Source of the DNA: an uncultured Ruminococcus sp.
GTDB taxonomy: Bacteria; Bacillota; Clostridia; Oscillospirales; Ruminococcaceae
Reading direction: 5' to 3'
NCBI GenBank assembly: GCA_902780505.1
Contig: CACZFN010000007.1
Span: forward strand, 1 to 64,000
DNA length: 64,000 bases
A model generated the notes under the pieces. The model worked only from the letters and a program-made list of their open reading frames with translations. It ran no database searches and was not told where the DNA came from. Positions 52,631 through 62,319 of the stretch are shown piece by piece (positions within the stretch are counted from its first letter, which is position 1; every line of letters starts with the position of its first letter). Position numbers and translations under genes: made by a program.

Positions 52631-53812
52631 TCAGGTTTTGAATTTGATCTTGTTGATCTCTCTGTAGCCTAAGAAAACAAGTGAATCATCAAGGTATACA
52701 AAATCCACATACTCGTTTGAAACTGCCGCAGTTGCGATAAGTTCTGCGTGATCGTCAAAGCATTCCGCACTCTGCTCGGATAGCATGAATACATTGTCAT
52801 CATCTATCACAAGCGATTTTATCACACCCGAGGTTATCCTTTCATCACCGGTTATATCATTGTCATCACTGCTGAATATAAGCAGCTCTGATGTCTTGCG
52901 TACATTTCCTTTAAGAGCAACGGCACACAGCTTCCCGCTGATATCATATGCGCAAAGCTCGCCGTTATACTCATAGCTTGAAGCAACCGTCCCGTTGTCG
53001 TCTATCCTGAAAAGCTTACTGTCGCCTACCGCCCATATGTCATTTGCCTTGTTCTTTTCGGCAGCTATTATAAGGCTGTCAAGCGGCACTGAAACCATTT
53101 TGTCCTCCTGCGAAGAAAAGTCAAGCTCGTGTATCTCGCTTTTCATTACCCCCGCTTCGGAAGTGAACACCGCAAGGCAGCAGCCGTCGCCGTCCTCGTT
53201 TACCGAAACTGCGCTTATGCGCTTGTTGGCAGCCCATTTGTAGATCACATTTCCGGTTTCGTCATATACTGTCAGGTAGGCATCATATTTGTCTGTCTGT
53301 GTGACTATCGCAGTTTTCCCGCTTTTCATATCTGCAAGCAGTATAAGGTCATCTATCGTCTTTTTGAATATCTCGCCTTTTTTGTTGATCACCTCAAAAG
53401 AGTTTCCTCCGTTTTCGTATATGAGCATCCTCTTTCCGCTTACAGCAGCCGCAGGGTGCGCAAGGGTGTGCGGTATGCTGTTTTCAAGCTCACCGTTTAC
53501 GTTGAAAAGCTTTATATCCGAATCGTCTACCATAACAAAATAGTCTTCAAGGGTAACAAGCCCTGCTTTGCCGGAATCTGTCACTTCAAGCGGGAAATTC
53601 CCTGCTTCAAGCTTACCGTCGTTGACAATAAGCCCCTTGTTTCTGTCAAGTATACCCTCAAGCTTCGGCAGCCACATTGCACGTGTCAGATAAACGCACA
53701 CGCATATCCCCGCAAATGCGATAAGCCCCGTTATCCTTATGATCCGCCGCTTTCTTTTCTGCTTCTTTCTGGCGTGCCTTATATCTGTGGACTCCGCCGT
53801 ATTGTTCTTCAT
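52631..53812 (-). CDS. DUF5711 family beta-propeller-like membrane-anchored protein
   Basis: A 393-residue protein. A basic cytoplasmic N-terminus (KKQKRKRRIIR) precedes one membrane segment at about residues 28-47; the rest is exterior and made of repeating four-stranded units (LEDYFVMVDDSDIKLFNVNGE, KRMLIYENGGNSFEVINKKG) resembling a beta-propeller. This fits DUF5711. It is 15 bases ahead of cvpA; the two membrane proteins may act together. Confidence 0.78.
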   Translation of the reverse strand: MKNNTAESTDIRHARKKQKRKRRIIRITGLIAFAGICVCVYLTRAMWLPKLEGILDRNKGLIVNDGKLEAGNFPLEVTDSGKAGLVTLEDYFVMVDDSDIKLFNVNGELENSIPHTLAHPAAAVSGKRMLIYENGGNSFEVINKKGEIFKKTIDDLILLADMKSGKTAIVTQTDKYDAYLTVYDETGNVIYKWAANKRISAVSVNEDGDGCCLAVFTSEAGVMKSEIHELDFSSQEDKMVSVPLDSLIIAAEKNKANDIWAVGDSKLFRIDDNGTVASSYEYNGELCAYDISGKLCAVALKGNVRKTSELLIFSSDDNDITGDERITSGVIKSLVIDDDNVFMLSEQSAECFDDHAELIATAAVSNEYVDFVYLDDSLVFLGYREINKIKFKT

Positions 53813-53830
53813 GTTTTATTCCTCCAAATA

Positions 53831-54568
53831 TCAGTAAAAAACACGGTTCAGATATAACCCATGCGGCGGAACAGTCTTCCCCGCAAGCGTTCTGTCCTTT
53901 GATAAAAAGATCCTTTCCATGTCCTTTTCACTTATCTTTCCGTCATTTATAAAGAGAAGTGTCCCCACAAGTATTCTTACCATATTATACAAAAAGCCGT
54001 TGCCGTGTACTTTAAACTTTACAAGTTCGCCCTCCCTTGTCACATCAAAGGAGTAAATGGTCCTCACCGTGTTTTCCTTGTCACAGTCAGTCGAACAGAA
54101 TGCCTTGAAATCATGCTCGCCCACAAAAAGCTTTGCAGCCGAATCGAGCTTCTTTTCGTCTATCGGGTACCAGCTCTTGTATGCCCTGTCCGAAAGGAAC
54201 GGGCTTTTTATCTCGCTGTTGTGTACTATATATTCATATTCCTTCCCCTTGCAGTTATACCTCGCGTGGAAGTCATTATCCGCCTGCTCGCAGGAAAGCA
54301 GTGCTATATCCTCCGGCAGCCTTGCATTGCCGCCAAAGATGATACCGCGCTCATTTATAGTGTTTGATGTAAAGAAGTTGAAATAAAACTCCCTTGCGTG
54401 CACGCCCGTGTCAGTACGCGAACAGCCCTGTATCTTTATATTCTCACACAGCAGTGACGACAGCACTTCTTCAACAGTCTGCTGTACCGTCACAGCATTG
54501 TCCTGTATCTGAAACCCGTGATAATTCGTTCCCAGATAGGACATCTTCACTTTGAAATTTCTTGTCAT
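53831..54568 (-). CDS. truA: tRNA pseudouridine synthase A
   Basis: Makes pseudouridine at positions 38-40 in tRNA anticodon stems. The 245 residues include YLGTNYHGFQIQDNAVTVQQ and the catalytic GCSRTDTGVHAREF (Asp), then the F-H/C-G-NGFLYNMVRILVGTL motif. It follows ecfT by 9 bases, the conserved ecfA1-ecfA2-ecfT-truA order of Firmicutes. Confidence 0.96.
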   Translation of the reverse strand: MTRNFKVKMSYLGTNYHGFQIQDNAVTVQQTVEEVLSSLLCENIKIQGCSRTDTGVHAREFYFNFFTSNTINERGIIFGGNARLPEDIALLSCEQADNDFHARYNCKGKEYEYIVHNSEIKSPFLSDRAYKSWYPIDEKKLDSAAKLFVGEHDFKAFCSTDCDKENTVRTIYSFDVTREGELVKFKVHGNGFLYNMVRILVGTLLFINDGKISEKDMERIFLSKDRTLAGKTVPPHGLYLNRVFY

Positions 54569-54577
54569 TTTATCCTT

Positions 54578-55381
54578 TCAGATCAGTATGTTCACAGCTA
54601 TCACACACGCAAAGAACGCCGCCGTGTAAAAACAGGCGTACCCGTCAAGAACGGTCATTCTCAGCTGCTTCATTCTTGTTCTGCCCTCACCGCCGTGATA
54701 GCATCGGCATTCCATTGCAAGGGCAAGCTCCTCCGCACGCCTGAAGCTTGAAACAAAAAGCGGCACAAGTATAGGTATAAGTGCCTTTGCACGCTTCATA
54801 AGCGAACCAGTTTCCATATCGGCGCCCCTTGCTTTCTGTGCCGACATTATCTTATCCGTTTCCTCGATAAGTGTCGGAATGAACCTTAACGCTATCGTCA
54901 TCATCATAGCAAGTTCGTGAACAGGTACTTTTATTTTCTTCAGCGGCGATAAAAGCCTTTCTATCGCATCAGTCAGGTCAATAGGTGAAGTAGTGTAGGT
55001 AAGAAGTGATGTGCCTATTATCAGGCATATTATCCTTACCGCCATAAATATAGCAGTTCTTACACCCTCTGAGGTAATAGTGAATATCTTCCAGTGGAAG
55101 TATACATCACCGCTTTTGATAAAAAACAGGTTCAAAACGCCTGTAAAAATAATTATCGGCAGTATCGGCTTTAAGCTTTTAAACATTAGTTTAAGCGGTA
55201 TGCGGGATATCATAAACGAAACAAGCGTGAACGCCGCCCCTACTATAAGCCCCCATATGCTGTCCGCCACAAAAAGCATTACTATAAAAACCGCAGTCAG
55301 TATTATTTTCACCCTCGGATCCATTCTGTGAACAGGTGAAATGCCGGGGAAGTATTGTCCAATAGTTATATCCTTAATCAA
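54578..55381 (-). CDS. ecfT: ECF transporter transmembrane subunit EcfT
   Basis: A 267-residue membrane protein of the energy-coupling factor module. About five membrane segments are visible, and the C-terminal cytoplasmic helices carry the paired motifs SAQKARGAD and AMECRCYHGGEGR that dock onto the two ATPases. The start is a TTG ahead of ATT AAG. No substrate-specific S subunit is near, as expected of a shared group II module. Confidence 0.93.
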   Translation of the reverse strand: MIKDITIGQYFPGISPVHRMDPRVKIILTAVFIVMLFVADSIWGLIVGAAFTLVSFMISRIPLKLMFKSLKPILPIIIFTGVLNLFFIKSGDVYFHWKIFTITSEGVRTAIFMAVRIICLIIGTSLLTYTTSPIDLTDAIERLLSPLKKIKVPVHELAMMMTIALRFIPTLIEETDKIMSAQKARGADMETGSLMKRAKALIPILVPLFVSSFRRAEELALAMECRCYHGGEGRTRMKQLRMTVLDGYACFYTAAFFACVIAVNILI

Positions 55382-55395
55382 TTCTGTATCGTCCT

Positions 55396-56250
55396 TTATT
55401 CCTTGCCTAATTCGCCCAGCACAAGCTTGAGTGCATAGGGCGTTGTGTATACATCCCTCTCCGGGATCACACCCATTATCTTGAGTCTGTTGAAAACCCT
55501 TGTTATCTGCGGGACTGAAAGCCCCATGCTGCTCAACTCCTCCGAACGGTGAAAGACCTTTTCCGTTGTATCAAGGCAGAAAAGCTTTGATTTGTTCATA
55601 ACAAGTATCCTGTCGGCATACCTTGCCACATCCTCCATTGAATGAGATACTATCATGACCGTACTTTTTGTCGCCTGATGGTACTCTTTCAAAAGCGAAA
55701 GTATCTGCTCCCTGCCCTTAGGATCAAGCCCCGACGCCGGTTCATCAAGAATAAGCACTTTCGGCTTCATTGCCATAACGCCCGCTATAGCCACACGCCG
55801 CTTCTGCCCGCCCGAAAGCTCAAACGGTGATTTGTCGAGCAGCTCGCTTTTAAGCCCTACCATCTGTGCTGTTTCTCTTATGCGCCTGTCTGTTTCAGCT
55901 TCATCAAGCCCCATGTTTTTCGGGCCGAAGGCTATATCCTTGTAGCAGGTTTCCTCAAAAAGCTGATACTCAGGGTACTGAAATACAAGCCCGACTTTAA
56001 ATCTTATCTCACGAAGCCTTGCCTTATCTTCCCAAAGCTTTTCGCCGTCTATATATACACTTCCCGCACTCGGCTTTAAAAGCCCGTTGAAATGCTGTAT
56101 CAGCGTCGATTTTCCCGAACCCGTGTGCCCGATAACGCCGACCATTTCACCCTCGTATATCTCTAAAGATACATCATCCACCGCTTTTTTCTCAAACGGT
56201 GTTCCCTCGCCGTAAATGTAGGTGAGGTTCTCTGTCTTTATAACTGCCAT
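55396..56250 (-). CDS. ecfA2: ECF transporter ATPase EcfA2
   Basis: A 284-residue ATPase with Walker A GHTGSGKSTLIQ, Q-loop GLVFQYPEYQLFEET, signature LSGGQKRRVAIAG, Walker B VLILDEPASGLDP and the H-loop VSHSMEDVA. The YQLFEE segment is the EcfA2-type variant. It pairs with EcfA1 and EcfT to drive vitamin or micronutrient uptake. Confidence 0.93.
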   Translation of the reverse strand: MAVIKTENLTYIYGEGTPFEKKAVDDVSLEIYEGEMVGVIGHTGSGKSTLIQHFNGLLKPSAGSVYIDGEKLWEDKARLREIRFKVGLVFQYPEYQLFEETCYKDIAFGPKNMGLDEAETDRRIRETAQMVGLKSELLDKSPFELSGGQKRRVAIAGVMAMKPKVLILDEPASGLDPKGREQILSLLKEYHQATKSTVMIVSHSMEDVARYADRILVMNKSKLFCLDTTEKVFHRSEELSSMGLSVPQITRVFNRLKIMGVIPERDVYTTPYALKLVLGELGKE

Positions 56251-56269
56251 TTTTACACCTGTTTTTTCT

Positions 56270-57130
56270 CTATCTCTGTGTCTGTAAAAGCTTTGAAAGC
56301 GCTTCTACGCATTCATCCTCTGTAATTATGTCCTGACTTATCTCAACTCCATGCTGCCTTAATTCAAAGCAAAGCTCTGTCACCTGCGGAACATCAAGCC
56401 CCAGGTTCCTTATAGTCTGCACCTGTGAGAATATCTGCTTCGGTGTGCCGTCCATCATTATCTCACCGCCGTCTATAACAACAACTCTGTCAGCCTGTGC
56501 CGCTTCCTCCATGTAGTGTGTGATAAGCACGATAGTCACGTTCTTTTCACGGTTGAGCATCTTTATAGTCTTCATGACCTCTGCCCTGCCCGACGGATCA
56601 AGCATTGCTGTCGGCTCGTCAAGCAGTATGCAGTCAGGCCGCATGGCTATTATGCCGGCTATCGCCACCCTCTGCTTCTGCCCGCCCGAAAGCTTGTGTA
56701 CAGCGTGCTCTCTGTATTCATACATTCCTACAGTTTTAAGTGCATCATCGACTCTCCGCCTTATCTCCCCGGGCTCAACGCCCATGTTTTCAAGGGCAAA
56801 CGCCACATCTTCCTCAACTATAGTAGCCACTATCTGGTTGTCAGGGTTCTGGAACACCATTCCCACCCTCTGCCTTATATCAAGCAGCTTGTCTTCGTCC
56901 CTTGTGTTGATGCCGTCAACATAAGCATTGCCGCTTTCGGGGATATTTATCGCATTAAAGCATTTTGCAAGCGTTGATTTGCCCGAACCGTTGTGCCCGA
57001 GCACCGCCACAAATTCTCCTCTGCCTATCTCAAGGTCAATATTTTTAAGCACCTGTGTCTTTACAGGCGGTTCTTCTATTTCGTTTATATATGAAAATGT
57101 CAAATTCTCAGCTTTGAGAAAACTGTCCAT
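56270..57130 (-). CDS. ecfA1: ECF transporter ATPase EcfA1
   Basis: A 286-residue ATPase: Walker [15 protein letters not shown]-loop [19 protein letters not shown] (the DNQ motif of EcfA1), signature [13 protein letters not shown], Walker [14 protein letters not shown] and H-loop [10 protein letters not shown]. It heads ecfA1-ecfA2-ecfT-truA. It lies 66 bases after the small Lys/Asp-rich gene. Confidence 0.93.
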   Translation of the reverse strand: MDSFLKAENLTFSYINEIEEPPVKTQVLKNIDLEIGRGEFVAVLGHNGSGKSTLAKCFNAINIPESGNAYVDGINTRDEDKLLDIRQRVGMVFQNPDNQIVATIVEEDVAFALENMGVEPGEIRRRVDDALKTVGMYEYREHAVHKLSGGQKQRVAIAGIIAMRPDCILLDEPTAMLDPSGRAEVMKTIKMLNREKNVTIVLITHYMEEAAQADRVVVIDGGEIMMDGTPKQIFSQVQTIRNLGLDVPQVTELCFELRQHGVEISQDIITEDECVEALSKLLQTQR

Positions 57131-57196
57131 ATTTTTACTCCATTAATGCGGCTTTGAGGGGCAGGACACTCCGCCCCTTTACAGCCTTAGTTTTTC

Positions 57197-57376
57197 TTAG
57201 TCGTCCTTCTTATCGAATTTGTCCTTGACCTTGTCAAAAATATCCTCGGCCTTGTCCTTTACCTTTTCAAGGTTTTCCTTTGAAGCCAGCTTCTTTGCCT
57301 CGTCCTTCACCTTGTCGGGTATCTTGTCGTCCACCTTGTCGATAGTCTTTTTGATATCGTCAATACCAAAACCCAT
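57197..57376 (-). CDS. 59-residue Lys/Asp-rich LEA-like protein
   Basis: ATG 57376 to TAA 57197, preceded by a perfect AGGAGG at eight bases. The peptide starts MGFGIDDIKKTIDKVDDK and continues as repeated K-D-K and V-K-D units with no membrane segment, one predicted amphipathic helix after another. Eighteen Lys and fourteen Asp are spread through 59 residues. It resembles LEA/hydrophilin-type stress peptides, but no family is certain. It is the gene between the methyltransferase and ecfA1. A GGGGC/GCCCC hairpin follows without a T run. Confidence 0.72.
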   Translation of the reverse strand: MGFGIDDIKKTIDKVDDKIPDKVKDEAKKLASKENLEKVKDKAEDIFDKVKDKFDKKDD

Positions 57377-57418
57377 GTTGATTACCTCCTGTTTTTTATC
57401 TTAAATGCCATCCGGCAT

Positions 57419-58285
57419 TTACTTGCTTTTCCATATAGCAGTAGAACCGCATGGAAGCGGCATACTGCTGCTTTCAACAGGCAGCCCGATCTCGTCGGAA
57501 GTAACATTTCCGCCGAACCTGCCTTCAAGAATATCACTCAGTATATATGCCATGACCGACGGCGAAAGCCCCGTCGTATAGCTGTTCAATAAGAAAAACA
57601 GCGGCTTTTCGCTTAAAACATCTGCACACAGCTTTACAAGTTCGTAAATACAATCCTCAAGCTTCCATACCTCTCCCCCCGGTCCTCTGCCGTAGGAGGG
57701 CGGATCCATAACGATCGCATCATAGAAATTCCCGCGCCGTATCTCACGCCTTACAAACTTTTCACAGTCGTCTACCAGCCAGCGTATCGGTCTGTCAGCA
57801 AGTGATGATGCGGCAGCATTCTCTCTTGCCCAGGCCACCATGCCCTTTGAAGCGTCAACGTGAGTTACCGAAGCCCCTGCATTTGCACACGCAAGTGTTG
57901 CACCTCCCGTGTAAGCAAAAAGGTTTAAGACCTTTACCGGCCGGCCTGCATTAGCTATCAGTTCGTTCATCAGTTCCCAGTTTACTGCCTGCTCAGGGAA
58001 AAGCCCCGTGTGCTTGAAGCCTGTCGGCCTGATAATAAACCTGAGCTCTCCGTATGATATCTGCCAGCTTTCCGGCAGTTTTCTGCGGTATTCCCACTCT
58101 CCTCCGCCCTTTGCAGAACGGTGGTAAACAGCATCCGCCTTTTCCCATTCGCGTGATCTGCGCTCGCTTTTCCATATTATCTGCGGATCAGGGCGAACAA
58201 GCATCACCCCGCCCCAGCGTTCAAGCTTATCGCCGCTTGATGTGTCGAGTATTCTGTATTCTTCCCAATTTGAAGCTATTCTCAT
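57419..58285 (-). CDS. Class I SAM methyltransferase, RlmI/RlmL-like
   Basis: A 288-residue methyltransferase related to the RlmI-type rRNA cytosine/guanine enzymes but without the N-terminal PUA domain. SAM motif VLNLFAYTGGATLACANAGA, then HVDASKGMVAWARENA, and the catalytic MDPPSYGRGPGGEVWKLE (DPPxxG motif). An N-terminal beta domain (LRFIIRPTGFKHTGLFPEQ) matches the family. Its ATG overlaps the NUDIX stop. Substrate not determinable. Confidence 0.85.
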   Translation of the reverse strand: MRIASNWEEYRILDTSSGDKLERWGGVMLVRPDPQIIWKSERRSREWEKADAVYHRSAKGGGEWEYRRKLPESWQISYGELRFIIRPTGFKHTGLFPEQAVNWELMNELIANAGRPVKVLNLFAYTGGATLACANAGASVTHVDASKGMVAWARENAAASSLADRPIRWLVDDCEKFVRREIRRGNFYDAIVMDPPSYGRGPGGEVWKLEDCIYELVKLCADVLSEKPLFFLLNSYTTGLSPSVMAYILSDILEGRFGGNVTSDEIGLPVESSSMPLPCGSTAIWKSK

Positions 58286-58776
58286 TTCAAAATTTCCCTT
58301 GCTTTTATTATAAGGCGCTGTATTATGCTTGACTCTCTTACCGTTTTTACAGCCGTGTCAATGTCAAACCACCTGCCCTCGGAAACCTCTCCCGAAAGCT
58401 TCAGTGCGCCCTCGTTCACATATGCCAAAAAGCCTATCATCAGCTGTTCCCGCTCGTTGTAGAACACACTTTCAAGAAACCTGAGTTCTTTTGCTTCAAG
58501 CCCTGTTTCCTCAGCAATTTCACGTATAGCGGCAGCTTCGGCGCTTTCATAAGGCTTCATAAACCCGGCTACGCCCACAAAACGGCTCACATCTCCGTAG
58601 CTCTGCCTTATAAGCAGAACTCTGCCTTCATCATTTACAAGCACACACAGTACACAAGTTGAAAAGCAGTCAAACCACGGCCTTTCACAGCATAAACAGT
58701 AAGGCACCTCACCTTCGTCGCCTATGACTTTCGGTATAAGCTTTTCCCCGCACTGCGGGCAGTATTTGTATCTCAT
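58282..58776 (-). CDS. NUDIX hydrolase with zinc ribbon
   Basis: A 164-residue hydrolase. Residues 1-35 form a zinc ribbon with CPQC and CLCC, as in NudC/NADH pyrophosphatase. The Nudix box reads GFMKPYESAEAAAIREIAEE with TG following, matching the GX5EX7REUXEEXGU consensus. It probably removes damaged or excess nucleotides; the substrate is not evident. It shares its first base with the last base of glmM and overlaps the methyltransferase by four bases. Confidence 0.9.
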   Translation of the reverse strand: MRYKYCPQCGEKLIPKVIGDEGEVPYCLCCERPWFDCFSTCVLCVLVNDEGRVLLIRQSYGDVSRFVGVAGFMKPYESAEAAAIREIAEETGLEAKELRFLESVFYNEREQLMIGFLAYVNEGALKLSGEVSEGRWFDIDTAVKTVRESSIIQRLIIKAREILK

Positions 58777-60122
58777 TATTCCATTGCCTCTATAAGCTTT
58801 GCTATCTCGTTTGCATATTCGGTTATAACGCCTGTAAGCCTGCCCTCTATCATTACCCTTACAAGCGGTTCCGTACCCGATTCACGAACAAGTATCCTGC
58901 CGTCGCTGCCAAGCTTTTCAGTATATTTTCTTATCGCTTCCTGAACAGCCTCGTCGGTTTCCCACTTGCCTTTTTTGTCGGGGGTTATCTTCACGTTTAC
59001 AAGTATCTGCGGGTACACCTCCATAGTTGAAGCAAGCTGCGAAAGTTTAAGCCCCGTCTTTTTCATAACATCTATAAGCTTAACGCCTGTAAGCTCTCCG
59101 TCACCGGTGTTTGCGTGGTCAAGGAAAATAATATGCCCCGACTGCTCGCCGCCTATATTATAGCCGCCCCTGAGCATTTCTTCAAGTACGTATCTGTCGC
59201 CGACTTTTGTTGTCATCGTTACAACGCCGTTTTCCTTTGCAAACTTGAAAAACCCAAGGTTTGACATGACCGTAACGACACAGCAGTTGTGCCTGAGCAG
59301 GCCGTTTGCTTTCATAAAGCGTGAAAATATCGCAAGAAGCTTGTCGCCGTCAACAAGTTTTCCGTTTTCATCAACTGCAAGGCACCTGTCAGCATCGCCG
59401 TCAAATGCAAGCCCCAGGTCACATTTCTTTTCAACGACCGTCTTCTGTAAACTCTCAATATGTGTCGAACCGCAGTTTTCATTTATGTTGGTACCGTCGG
59501 GTTCGTTTGAAATAAACACGCACTCTGCGCCGAGCCCCTTGAAAATCTTCTGTGCCGTCTCGCTTGATGCACCGTTTGCACAGTCTATCGCAACCCTTAT
59601 ACCGCTGAGATTTCCGTCAACAACGTTTGTAATATGCCTTACATAATCCCACTCTGCGCCGCCTTCATAGTACACCCGCCCTACATCGGCGCCGTCTTTC
59701 AACACGATATCCTGCGGTCTGTCAAGAATAAGTTCCTCTATTTCCTCCTCTACCTTGTCAGGGAGCTTAAAGCCTGTATTTGAAAAAAGCTTTATGCCGT
59801 TAAATTCAACACTGTTGTGTGAAGCGGATATCATAACGCCCGCATCTGCCTTGTATTCCTTTACAAGCAAAGCCACAGCAGGCGTCGGTATAACGCCTAA
59901 GATATGTACATCTGCCCCGACAGAGCATATACCAGCCACAAGTGCCGCTTCAAGTATATCCCCCGAAATGCGTGTGTCCTTGCCTATAAGTATCTTCGGC
60001 GTGTGGTCACAGTTTTTAGCAAGCACAATAGCCGCCGCCTTGCCTATCTGCATCGCAAGCTCCGCCGTAAGTTCTGTAATAGCGACGCCCCTTGCGCCGT
60101 CGGTACCGAAAAGTCTGCCCAT
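58776..60122 (-). CDS. glmM: Phosphoglucosamine mutase
   Basis: Interconverts glucosamine-6-phosphate and glucosamine-1-phosphate on the way to UDP-GlcNAc and peptidoglycan. The start at 60122 (MGRLFGTDGARG) has AAGGAGAG ahead; the upstream extension is not needed. 448 residues, the family length. The phosphoserine loop is SASHNSVEFNG, the metal loop LAFDGDADRCLAVD, and the C-terminal phosphate loop RESGTEPLVRVMIEG. It lies 59 bases after ruvB. Confidence 0.96.
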   Translation of the reverse strand: MGRLFGTDGARGVAITELTAELAMQIGKAAAIVLAKNCDHTPKILIGKDTRISGDILEAALVAGICSVGADVHILGVIPTPAVALLVKEYKADAGVMISASHNSVEFNGIKLFSNTGFKLPDKVEEEIEELILDRPQDIVLKDGADVGRVYYEGGAEWDYVRHITNVVDGNLSGIRVAIDCANGASSETAQKIFKGLGAECVFISNEPDGTNINENCGSTHIESLQKTVVEKKCDLGLAFDGDADRCLAVDENGKLVDGDKLLAIFSRFMKANGLLRHNCCVVTVMSNLGFFKFAKENGVVTMTTKVGDRYVLEEMLRGGYNIGGEQSGHIIFLDHANTGDGELTGVKLIDVMKKTGLKLSQLASTMEVYPQILVNVKITPDKKGKWETDEAVQEAIRKYTEKLGSDGRILVRESGTEPLVRVMIEGRLTGVITEYANEIAKLIEAME

Positions 60123-60181
60123 AATAAATCTCTCCTTGTAGATCTGTAAATTCACCCTAAAGACCAAAAGCATGATATTTC

Positions 60182-61222
60182 TTAAAGATGCATCTGCCCG
60201 TCCTTTAGTATGCCTAAATGGTCATAAGCAAGCTGAGTTGCCACCCTGCCCCTCGGTGTCTTTGATAAAAAGCCAAGCTGCATAAGATACGGCTCACATA
60301 CGTCCTCTATCGTAATAGCCTCCTCGCCGATAGATGCCGCAAGCGTTTCAAGCCCCACAGGGCCGCCGCCGTAACCGTTTATTATCATTTCCAGAAGCCG
60401 CCTGTCTATGCTGTCAAGGCCGATCTCGTCGACCTCCATGCGCTTGAGTGCAAGGCGGGCTATGTCTTTTGTTATCCTGCCCTCACCTACTACCTCGGCA
60501 AAGTCACGTACACGCTTTAAATACCTGTTCGCGATCCTCGGCGTCCCCCGGGAACGCCTTGCAAGTTCTCTTGCGCCGTCCTCCTCACAGTATATGCCAA
60601 GAAGTGTCGAACTGCGCATAATGATGTCAGCAAGCTGATCCTCGGTATAGGGCTCAAGCCTTTGTATCACACCAAATCTGTCACGCAAAGGCGAAGATAT
60701 CTGCCCCGAGCGTGTGGTCGCCCCCACAAGTGTGAACTTGTTTAACTCTATCCTTATGCTTCTTGCGGCAGGCCCCTTGCCCATGATTATATCAAGTGCA
60801 AAGTCCTCAAGCGCCGAATAAAGCACCTCCTCCACCTGCTTTGAAAGCCTGTGTATCTCGTCGATAAAAAGTACATCGCCCGGTTCTAAGTTCGTAAGTA
60901 TCGCCGCAAGCTCACCCGGCTTGCCTATTGCAGGCCCGGAGGTCTGCCGGAAGTTTACCCCCATCTCGTGCGCTATTATCTGTGCAAGTGTTGTCTTGCC
61001 AAGTCCCGGCGGGCCGTATAAAAGCACATGGTCAAGGCTGTCCTGCCTGTTCTTTGCCGCCTGAATGTATATGGTAAGGTTTTCCTTCACCTGATCCTGC
61101 CCGACGTATTCGTTCAGCGTTTTCGGGCGAAGGCTCACCTCATAATCATCTGTGGTTTCCGCTTTTGTTTCCTGCGGGGTAACTATTCTGTTTTCAAAAT
61201 CGAAATCGCTTTGTTCTATCAT
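60182..61222 (-). CDS. ruvB: Holliday junction DNA helicase RuvB
   Basis: RuvB drives branch migration of Holliday junctions with RuvA. The 346 residues carry Walker [20 protein letters not shown], Walker [17 protein letters not shown], sensor 1 VGATTRSG, and the C-terminal winged helix with [20 protein letters not shown]-type end ([15 protein letters not shown]). It is separated from ruvA by a GNAT gene rather than directly adjacent. Confidence 0.97.
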   Translation of the reverse strand: MIEQSDFDFENRIVTPQETKAETTDDYEVSLRPKTLNEYVGQDQVKENLTIYIQAAKNRQDSLDHVLLYGPPGLGKTTLAQIIAHEMGVNFRQTSGPAIGKPGELAAILTNLEPGDVLFIDEIHRLSKQVEEVLYSALEDFALDIIMGKGPAARSIRIELNKFTLVGATTRSGQISSPLRDRFGVIQRLEPYTEDQLADIIMRSSTLLGIYCEEDGARELARRSRGTPRIANRYLKRVRDFAEVVGEGRITKDIARLALKRMEVDEIGLDSIDRRLLEMIINGYGGGPVGLETLAASIGEEAITIEDVCEPYLMQLGFLSKTPRGRVATQLAYDHLGILKDGQMHL

Positions 61223-61238
61223 TTTTTACTCCCTTACG

Positions 61239-61691
61239 TCAGAGCTTATACTGCATAAAATTGTTGTTCTTCTCAAACCCGAATGCCGTGTATAGCTTTA
61301 CTCCCATATCCGAAGCGGTTATCTGTATCACACCGCATTGCATTTGCCTTGCCTCGTTGACAAGCAGCGATAAAAGCCTGCGCGCAATGCCCCTGCGCCT
61401 GTATTCTTTATCAGTGTACATTGATGATAACAGCGCTATCCTTCCGCTCGGGCAGGAAAAGTACGGCGGCTTTTCGACGATGGATATCCCGCTCGTTCCG
61501 ATTATCCTTCCGCCGTCAAGGGCAAGCCATGATATAAATGTCCCGTCTGCCATGTGGCGCTTATAATAGCTTTCAAGTGCAGGGGTAAGGTCAATATCCT
61601 CTTTTGCCCCCTCCTCACGAAGCTGTACGATCCGCAAAGCTATAAACTCGTCTACCCTGTCGGGTGTAAGCCTTTTGTATTCTATTTCCAT
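61239..61691 (-). CDS. GNAT family N-acetyltransferase
   Basis: A 150-residue acetyltransferase inserted between ruvA and ruvB. The acetyl-CoA loop is in LLSSMYTDKEYRRRGIARRL, and the last part GVKLYTAFGFEKNNNFMQY gives the usual GNAT end. The substrate is unknown; no link to recombination is implied by the position. It starts four bases after ruvA ends. Confidence 0.85.
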   Translation of the reverse strand: MEIEYKRLTPDRVDEFIALRIVQLREEGAKEDIDLTPALESYYKRHMADGTFISWLALDGGRIIGTSGISIVEKPPYFSCPSGRIALLSSMYTDKEYRRRGIARRLLSLLVNEARQMQCGVIQITASDMGVKLYTAFGFEKNNNFMQYKL

Positions 61692-61695
61692 GTTA

Positions 61696-62295
61696 TCACA
61701 TCTTTGATAATAGTTTAAGCGACTGCTTTATCATTTCTTCAACTGTAAGCGTCGGATCAAGCTTTCCTATAACGGCGGCTGCCTCACCCTGCGAATAGCC
61801 AAGCACTTCAAGCGCACATATCGCTTCAGAAGCATTGTTGCCGGCTATCGGCGTAACATTCAAAGCCGCCCCGCCGCCGCGAACAGATATCGTGTCCTTA
61901 GCTATCTTGTCTTTTAACTCTAAAGCTATACGCTGTGCAGTCTTGCCGCCGATGCCCTTGACGCTTGTAAAAGCCTTTGTGTCACCTGTTGCGACCGCAA
62001 GCGCAAACGCACCCGGCGTCATTGCGGAAAGTATCGAAAGCGCCGCCTTCGGCCCTATGCCCGAAACGCTTATAAGCATTTTGAACGCTTCAAGCTCCTC
62101 CGAAGTCGCAAAGCCGAAAAGCTCGACAGCGTCCTCACGTACAGCAAGGTATGTCAGCAGCATAGCTTCCTCCCTGCCTGAAAGCGCCGAAAGGGTGTTA
62201 AGTGTCGTCTTGCACAGATACCCTACCCCGCCGCACTCTATAACGGCACTGTTCATATCTGTATGTATTATCTTTCCTCTTACGGAATAAAGCAT
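61696..62295 (-). CDS. ruvA: Holliday junction DNA helicase RuvA
   Basis: RuvA binds the Holliday junction and recruits RuvB. The 199 residues contain the N-terminal OB domain (MLYSVRGKIIHTD), two helix-hairpin-helix motifs (LISVSGIGPKAALSILSAM and FTSVKGIGGKTAQRIALELK), and the C-terminal domain that contacts RuvB (GYSQGEAAAVIGKL). It follows ruvC by 24 bases. Confidence 0.96.
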   Translation of the reverse strand: MLYSVRGKIIHTDMNSAVIECGGVGYLCKTTLNTLSALSGREEAMLLTYLAVREDAVELFGFATSEELEAFKMLISVSGIGPKAALSILSAMTPGAFALAVATGDTKAFTSVKGIGGKTAQRIALELKDKIAKDTISVRGGGAALNVTPIAGNNASEAICALEVLGYSQGEAAAVIGKLDPTLTVEEMIKQSLKLLSKM

Positions 62296-62319
62296 TGTTA
62301 TTTCTCCTTTATTACAGAC

